This document shows, one piece after another, positions 59,514-64,000 of a stretch of 64,000 bases of DNA. The notes beneath the pieces are model-generated. The model saw nothing but the letters and a program-made list of their open reading frames with translations. It searched no databases and was not told where the DNA came from. Origin of the DNA: JBCAXA01 sp038534295 (GTDB lineage: Bacteria > Pseudomonadota > Gammaproteobacteria > Steroidobacterales > Woeseiaceae). Both the position numbers and the translations under genes were made by a program. The stretch is taken from NCBI GenBank assembly GCA_038534295.1, contig JBCAXA010000005.1:62001-126000 (forward strand), written 5' to 3'. Every line of letters starts with the position of its first letter. Within the stretch, counting starts at the first letter, position 1.

Positions 59514-59885
59514 CTACTCCCAGGCCGCTATTGCGATGCGGTATCCGTCCGGATCCTGCACGGTAAACTCGCGCCAACCGGCCTGCGGACTGCGGTGCGG
59601 CTCGACAACAACGGTCGCCGCGATTGCTCGCGCGCGCTCGTAGACGGTGTCCAAATCCGCGACGAAGACCCAGAGCAAGACGCCGTTGCCGATGGGACTT
59701 GTGACATCGACGGCCAGTCCGTGCTCAGCGCCCTCGAGTCGGTGCAGCATGAGCAGTACGCGGCCGTCAGCGACGATCCGGTCGAAATCCTCGCGGCCAT
59801 GATCGTTGTCCGCGCCTAGCAACTCGACATACCAGCGTGCGCTTGCGGCGACATCGGCTACGGCAATCATTGGCTCGCAGTGCAT
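59514..59885 (-). CDS. VOC-superfamily (glyoxalase-like) protein
   Basis: 123 aa. MIAVADVAASARWYVELLGA and FTVQDPDGYRIAIAAWE mark the two halves of a VOC fold; VEPHRSPQAGWREF is the usual metal-site strand. Cytosolic. The stop is convergent with the low-complexity gene, 6 bp apart. Substrate unknown. Confidence 0.87.
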   Translation of the reverse strand: MHCEPMIAVADVAASARWYVELLGADNDHGREDFDRIVADGRVLLMLHRLEGAEHGLAVDVTSPIGNGVLLWVFVADLDTVYERARAIAATVVVEPHRSPQAGWREFTVQDPDGYRIAIAAWE

Positions 59886-59918
59886 TCGTCACGTTCCTTG
59901 TGTCGGTATGACGTCGTG

Positions 59919-61208
59919 TCATGCGATCTTAGCCAATGGCGTGTTGCGGCGCTCGCTTTGCGAGAGCGCCATTACCGTTAAGAGCTCCTGCAGACCGCGA
60001 AAACGCTTCGGCGAGATTCCGGTTACCGCCCTTATCTTCTCAAGCCGAAAGCGCACGGTGTTCGGGTGTACGCCGAGACGCGTCGCCGCACCCTTCACGC
60101 TCAGGTCGGTATCGGCGAACGCGACCAGCGTCTGCTTCAGCGCGTGGTCCGCGCCGACGTCGGCTTCGTGAAAAGCGCGATACCAATGCGGCAACAGCCG
60201 ATCAAAGCTCAAATGTCGATGGTCGAGGCAAAGCTGGCTGAGCGGCACTTCGTCCAAACTGGTGAGTCGCTGCTCACTGCCGCAATAACGAAGCGCCGCC
60301 GTGGCCTCGGCGTACGCGTCGGCAAAACGCTCGCTGCCGGTCCCGAGCACGCTGCCACCAACGTACCAATCGTACGCGGCAGCAACGGTCTCGAGCTGGA
60401 CCATGAAGCGGCTGCGAATCGGCTCGGCGCGGCGGTGGTAAACGACAAGGATCACCGGGTTTTGCGGTCGATCGTCGACCAGCACATCGATGTCCGGTAA
60501 CGCTAAGCGCCGCTCCAGCGTCTCCGCGACCGGAACGGTCGGTGTCGTGCGGCCGACATCGCTGTCACCACTCTCCGTCGCAATGAGCTGATAGCGACGC
60601 TCGTCGAGCGCGAGCTTGTCGGCAAGCATCAACGCACTTTGCGAGGTCACCCGACCCAACATGAGCTCATCGAATAAGGTGTGCGCCTGGCGGGCACGGT
60701 TATTCCGAATGCTTTTTTCGCGCTGCGTGTACGCACGCGTCAACACGACGCTGATCAAATTGGTGTATTGGATCGTAAAGTCGGCCAGCTGCATTGCCGT
60801 GCGCAAGCCGTCTTCCGGCGCGGGGGCCAGTTCCATCGCCGCAGCGCGCACACAGCGCCACGTCACGCGATGGCCAATGCGATAGGTATGCAGGATGTCG
60901 TTGAGCGGCAAGCGCTGATCGGCCCGGAGTTCGGCGTGTTTCTCGACGAACTTCAGATTGCCGACCGGTTTACCCATCAAGAGATCGGCAATGGTTTGTG
61001 CGTGCAGCAGCCCGTGCTTCCAACCGCTGCGCAGAAATGCAGGATCGGTCGCCTCCGCGTACACCGGAATTTCGCGGCGAATGCAGGCCGCCATTTCGTC
61101 GGCGAGTGCGTTTAGCTGGGCGGCTACGACCGCGCCAACAGCCTTGATTCGTTCGTTCGTGTCAAAGCCGAGCGTAAGCTCCGACAGCAACTCGTTGTCG
61201 CTGCGCAT
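59919..61208 (-). CDS. PucR/CdaR-type transcriptional regulator
   Basis: 429 aa. The C-terminal HTH_30 helix-turn-helix is clear: LKQTLVAFADTDLSVKGAATRLGVHPNTVRFRLEKI (first half ~ 360-400), followed by LLTVMALS. A GGDEF-like middle segment typical of PucR proteins spans about 170-300. The N-terminal 150 residues (RDRRSLPL... and GHRVTWRCVRAAAMELAP) are the RsbT/PucR-type sensor part. Relatives respond to carbon or nitrogen compounds. It is divergent from a LysR gene across a 470-bp AT-rich gap. Confidence 0.88.
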   Translation of the reverse strand: MRSDNELLSELTLGFDTNERIKAVGAVVAAQLNALADEMAACIRREIPVYAEATDPAFLRSGWKHGLLHAQTIADLLMGKPVGNLKFVEKHAELRADQRLPLNDILHTYRIGHRVTWRCVRAAAMELAPAPEDGLRTAMQLADFTIQYTNLISVVLTRAYTQREKSIRNNRARQAHTLFDELMLGRVTSQSALMLADKLALDERRYQLIATESGDSDVGRTTPTVPVAETLERRLALPDIDVLVDDRPQNPVILVVYHRRAEPIRSRFMVQLETVAAAYDWYVGGSVLGTGSERFADAYAEATAALRYCGSEQRLTSLDEVPLSQLCLDHRHLSFDRLLPHWYRAFHEADVGADHALKQTLVAFADTDLSVKGAATRLGVHPNTVRFRLEKIRAVTGISPKRFRGLQELLTVMALSQSERRNTPLAKIA

Positions 61209-61676
61209 GCGTCCCCTCTGGCAACTGTGCAGCGTGCACAGCTACCTACGATTGTTTTTGGTTGTGACAAACAAAACGCGGCCGAACTTTATGTACCTAA
61301 CGATGCTTGCTCTTCATCGCAGGTCTTGCTCCCCGCACTTTCGTCTTTCTTCAATCGTTGACGCAAGGCGTACGTATTTATGTTGCGACCGTGTGTCGGC
61401 GCACAGGTTCCTTGTCGTCGTGATTTTTTTCTTGCAACCGTTTCGCGTCGGCCAGCATCGAAGATAAAACGAGACGGAACGAATCGTCGGCGCGACGAAT
61501 TGGCGCAACTTTTTTGGTGTTCGGATTGCCAAAAAAAGGCTGTAAGAAATTCAACAAATTGCTGTACAGACTCCACAAAAACTTTTGTGTGTAGTTGTTT
61601 CCGAACACCGATTACAGACACAGCGCAAAACTTTAAATTCTTAATGGCGCGTAAACGGAAGACGAGGGGCAAAACC
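61209..61676. other. AT-rich intergenic region, no gene recognised
   Basis: 468 bp between two divergent regulators with T-rich tracts (for example GATTTTTTTCTTGC near 61420 and ACTTTTTTGG near 61510). It must hold both promoters. An open frame continues upstream of the LysR gene, but its product is Cys/Arg-rich and unlike any LysR N-terminus. Confidence 0.55.
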
Positions 61677-62573
61677 GTGGCGACAGCAGCAGCACGAAAG
61701 ACCGGCGATATGATTCTTTTCGCGCAAGTGGTCGAAGCGGGCACGATCACTGGCGGTAGCAAGCTCCTGGGGCTCGAGCGCTCGACGGTCAGCCGACGAA
61801 TTACGTCGCTGGAAGACCGGCTCGGCGTCAGTCTCCTCGAGCGCTCGACTCGCCGACTGCGCTTGACCGAAATCGGTCGCCAGTACTACCAGCATTGCCT
61901 GCGCGTCGTGGAAGCGACGGAAGACGCCGAAGCGGCGGCGATGGGGTACCGCGTTGCGCCGAGCGGCGTGCTCAATGTCGGCGCGATACTCAGTGAACCG
62001 GATCAACTGCTTTCGCCGCTGATCGCCGACTTTGTCGCCGTTAACGATCGCATTCACATTGAGCTGTCGCTGGATAACGCCAGCCGGCTCATCGAAAACC
62101 TCAAAGTGGAACTGCTGCTGCATACGACCGCCACACGCCTCGACGGATTCTCGAGTGTCCGCGTCGGCACGCTGCCGGAGTCGCTGTGGTGCAGCCCGGC
62201 GTTTCTGTCGCGCAACGGCACGCCGACGGCACCGGAAATGCTCCGCAGTGCGGCGATCATCGATTTGCACGCCGAGTCGGAGTCGCGCGCCTGGCAGTTC
62301 GAACGCGGTCGCGACAAGACCTCGTTGCGGGTGTTCCCACGCTTTCGCGTCGCTAGCCTGATTGCCTGTCGCGATGCCTGCCGCTCCGGCGTCGGCATCG
62401 CCCGCCTGCCCGATTACCTCAGCGCCAATGACGAGCTGCGCGGCGATTTGGTTCGCGTTTTGCCCGATTGGCGACTGGGCGGCATCCCGTTGCTGGCGGC
62501 CTACCGCGAGAATCAGTTTTTGACCCGCAAAGCTAAGGCCTTCGTCGAGTTTCTCGACGGCCGACTGCGCTGA
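61677..62573 (+). CDS. LysR-family transcriptional regulator
   Basis: About 298 aa from GTG 61677, which has AGGGG 7 nt upstream; ATG 61644 is in frame, lacks a ribosome site and would add 11 basic residues. The HTH reads DMILFAQVVEAGTITGGSKLLGLERSTVSRRITSLEDRLG (first part about 12-35), then LLERSTRRLRLTEIG. The effector-binding domain follows with CSPAFLSRNGTP. The target is unknown; the neighbouring MscS gene is 100 bp downstream on the same strand. Confidence 0.9.
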   Translation: MATAAARKTGDMILFAQVVEAGTITGGSKLLGLERSTVSRRITSLEDRLGVSLLERSTRRLRLTEIGRQYYQHCLRVVEATEDAEAAAMGYRVAPSGVLNVGAILSEPDQLLSPLIADFVAVNDRIHIELSLDNASRLIENLKVELLLHTTATRLDGFSSVRVGTLPESLWCSPAFLSRNGTPTAPEMLRSAAIIDLHAESESRAWQFERGRDKTSLRVFPRFRVASLIACRDACRSGVGIARLPDYLSANDELRGDLVRVLPDWRLGGIPLLAAYRENQFLTRKAKAFVEFLDGRLR

Positions 62574-62673
62574 TACTCGTCCGGCCCGCGCTGCCCTCCC
62601 GTTGTTAGAATACGGGTGCGCGGCCGGCTCAACATCGCTGCGCGTGGATTTTTGAGCGCAGTGAGGGGAGCTT

Positions 62674-63750
62674 TTGGGCGACGACATCGGGTTTTGGTCA
62701 CTAGTCGGCAAGACGATCCAAGTCGTTGTCGTTTTCGGCATCGTGTTCCTGGCTGGGCGGTTTGTCCAAGGTCGCCTCGACGCCATCTACGCCGACAAGC
62801 CGCAGCACGCATTTCGCAGACAGCTCTACATGGCCGGCGGCCTGCTGGCTGGAGTTCTGGCACTCATTCTGCTGTTGCCGCTTTCCAGGGAGCTCACCGG
62901 GCAGCTGCTGGGCCTCTTCGGCATCGTGGTCAGCGCGACGATCGCGCTGTCGTCGACGACGCTGGTGGGCAATATCATGGCCGGCATCACGCTGCGGATC
63001 GTCGACAACATCAAACCGGGCGACTTCATTGCCTGTGGCGAGTATTTCGGCCGCGTTTCCGAGATGGATTTGCTGCATGTGGAAATTCAGACCGAACAGC
63101 GCGATTTGACGACGCTGCCGAATCTGTATCTGGTGCAAAACCCGACGCAGGTGATGCACAGCAGCGGCACGATTCTGTCGGTGGATCTGTCGCTCGGCTA
63201 TGACGTGCCGCGGCGCAAGATCGAGAAAGTACTGATCGACGCAGCCACCGCGACCGGGCTCGAAAAACCGTACGTCGAGATTCGGGCGCTAGGCGATTTT
63301 TCGGTGACGTACGTGGTGTCCGGATTGCTCACTGAACTCAACAAGCTCATCGGTAAGCGACGCGAGTTGCGCGCGCACACGTTGGACGGTCTGCACGACG
63401 CCGGCATCGAGATCGTGTCGCCGACATTCATGAATACCCGCGCGTACACACCGGACACGCAGTTCATTCCTAAGCGGGAATGGACGCCAGTCGAGCGGCC
63501 CGATGCGCCTGCCGAACAGCCCGATTCGCTGGTTTTCGACAAGGCCGAGAAGGCCGAGTCGCTGGCGAAACTGAAGGAGCAGCGCAGCTCGCTCGAGGAG
63601 CGGCTGAAGGAATGTCAGGAGTTGCGCGACAAAGAATCCGATGATGCGCGTAAACGTGCGTTAGCGGATGAATGCGAACAGATCGAACAGCGTCTCGCGC
63701 GATTGGCCGCCGTTATCGAAGCGCGCGAAGCGCAGATTTCGTCGAGCTAG
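62674..63750 (+). CDS. Small-conductance mechanosensitive channel, MscS family
   Basis: 358 aa inner-membrane protein. Three N-terminal helices (VGKTIQVVVVFGIVFLAG; MAGGLLAGVLALILLLP; LLGLFGIVVSATIALSSTTLVGNIMAGITLR) lead into the beta domain (GDFIACGEYFGRVSEMDLLHVEI, LPNLYLVQNP). The C-terminal ~70 residues form a charged coiled coil (LAKLKEQRSSLEERLKECQEL), longer than in E. coli MscS. It opens under hypo-osmotic stress. The start is TTG 62674 behind GGGGAG. Confidence 0.92.
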   Translation: MGDDIGFWSLVGKTIQVVVVFGIVFLAGRFVQGRLDAIYADKPQHAFRRQLYMAGGLLAGVLALILLLPLSRELTGQLLGLFGIVVSATIALSSTTLVGNIMAGITLRIVDNIKPGDFIACGEYFGRVSEMDLLHVEIQTEQRDLTTLPNLYLVQNPTQVMHSSGTILSVDLSLGYDVPRRKIEKVLIDAATATGLEKPYVEIRALGDFSVTYVVSGLLTELNKLIGKRRELRAHTLDGLHDAGIEIVSPTFMNTRAYTPDTQFIPKREWTPVERPDAPAEQPDSLVFDKAEKAESLAKLKEQRSSLEERLKECQELRDKESDDARKRALADECEQIEQRLARLAAVIEAREAQISSS

Positions 63751-63757
63751 CGGTTGA

Positions 63758-63850
63758 TCGCGGGCAGAAGCCCGCTCCTACATCACGGTTCAGCGCTGCG
63801 GTAAACGGAGATGTAGGAGCGCCCTTCCGGGCGCGATCGGGGTGTGGCGC
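63758..63850. repeat. REP/BIME-type repeat, copy 1
   Basis: 93 bp made of two opposed REP-like hairpins: GCGGGC-AGAA-GCCCGC followed by TCCTACAT, and ATGTAGGAGCGCCC-TT-CCGGGCGC. The TCCTACAT / ATGTAGGA ends are inverted copies of each other, giving a BIME-like unit. It lies just after the MscS stop. Confidence 0.9.
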
Positions 63851-63896
63851 AGCATTCACCGACCCAGAACGCTCAACAACACACCGACATGTCGTA

Positions 63897-63989
63897 TCGC
63901 GGGCAGAAGCCCGCTCCTACATCAAAGTTCAGCGCTGCGGCAATCGGAGATGTAGGAGCGCCCTTCCGGGCGCGATCGGGGTGTGGCGC
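63897..63989. repeat. REP/BIME-type repeat, copy 2
   Basis: 93 bp, same strand and same order as copy 1, with a few differences in the centre (CAAAGTT for CACGGTT, GCAATC for GTAAAC). The two copies are 46 bp apart. More copies may follow beyond the window. Confidence 0.9.
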
Positions 63990-64000
63990 CGCGGCAAACG

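Noticed and set aside
61641..62786. 381-codon open frame opposite the LysR gene
   Set aside because: Antisense shadow across the LysR gene and the start of the MscS gene; no family pattern.
1..64000. CRISPR array
   Set aside because: No run of regularly spaced 25-40 bp direct repeats occurs; the only tandem repeats are the 26-bp pair at 24.3 kb and the REP pair at 63.8 kb.

Overview
The window reads as chromosome of a GC-rich member of the Gammaproteobacteria. That placement is inferred from the housekeeping run plsY-birA-coaX-SPOR, the RhlE-type helicase, the tRNA-Thr(TGT), the REP/BIME repeats and the general protein make-up. I cannot name the genus. Most of the window is core or soft-core metabolism, and three stretches look acquired.

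1-23.2 kb: the 3' two thirds of an RND efflux pump, a Rieske oxygenase with a divergent TetR regulator and a twin palindromic operator, msrA with an AhpD-like gene, an ankyrin protein, and a small-molecule/stress block. In that block a GST and an ArsR gene are divergent across two palindromes, and the ArsR gene leads a coupled arsR-SRPBCC-TfoX operon. Next come a Tat-exported D-amino-acid-oxidase-like protein whose motif order is circularly permuted, a DHFR-like protein, an Rrf2 regulator/cytochrome b561 divergent pair, a DJ-1/PfpI + GNAT operon facing a GlxA/AraC regulator, an isoquinoline-oxidoreductase-type molybdenum enzyme (2Fe-2S + large subunit), a DUF3311-like protein/sodium symporter/M20 deacylase operon, and an S9 peptidase lipoprotein closed by a strong terminator.

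23.2-26.5 kb: repeat-rich spacer, a YHS-domain protein and a DEAD-box helicase.

26.5-39.27 kb: a 12.5 kb genomic island at the 3' end of tRNA-Thr(TGT), bounded by ~208-bp near-identical direct repeats that each carry the tRNA 3' end and a long hairpin. It has no recognisable integrase. Cargo on the + strand is a coiled-coil/Sel1 protein and a very charged coiled-coil protein with an HNH-like C-terminus. On the - strand is one eight-gene run: nuclease-like protein, reverse transcriptase, unknown protein, Z1-domain ATPase, ribbon-helix-helix protein, cytosine-5 methyltransferase, PD-(D/E)XK endonuclease, Vsr. I read it as a composite anti-phage locus combining a Z1-type restriction-modification system with an Abi/UG-like reverse transcriptase. 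It is the best candidate here for an undescribed system.

39.3-54.5 kb: secreted and outer-membrane proteins, the SPOR-coaX-birA-plsY operon, a diiron protein, an alpha/beta-hydrolase-LuxR fusion, and an operon of M61 peptidase, Kelch protein and DMT transporter.

54.7-56.6 kb: a visibly AT-richer, translationally coupled three-gene cassette ending in a protein with a HEPN-like RNase motif fused to a C-terminal ribbon-helix-helix segment. It is a second candidate defence/toxin module.

56.7-64 kb: a second SRPBCC + GST pair, a monoacylglycerol-lipase-like hydrolase, a PucR-type regulator, a LysR regulator, an MscS channel, and a tandem pair of REP-type repeats at the window end.

All functions come from reading motifs by eye. 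No database search or computation was run, and GC statements are visual impressions.
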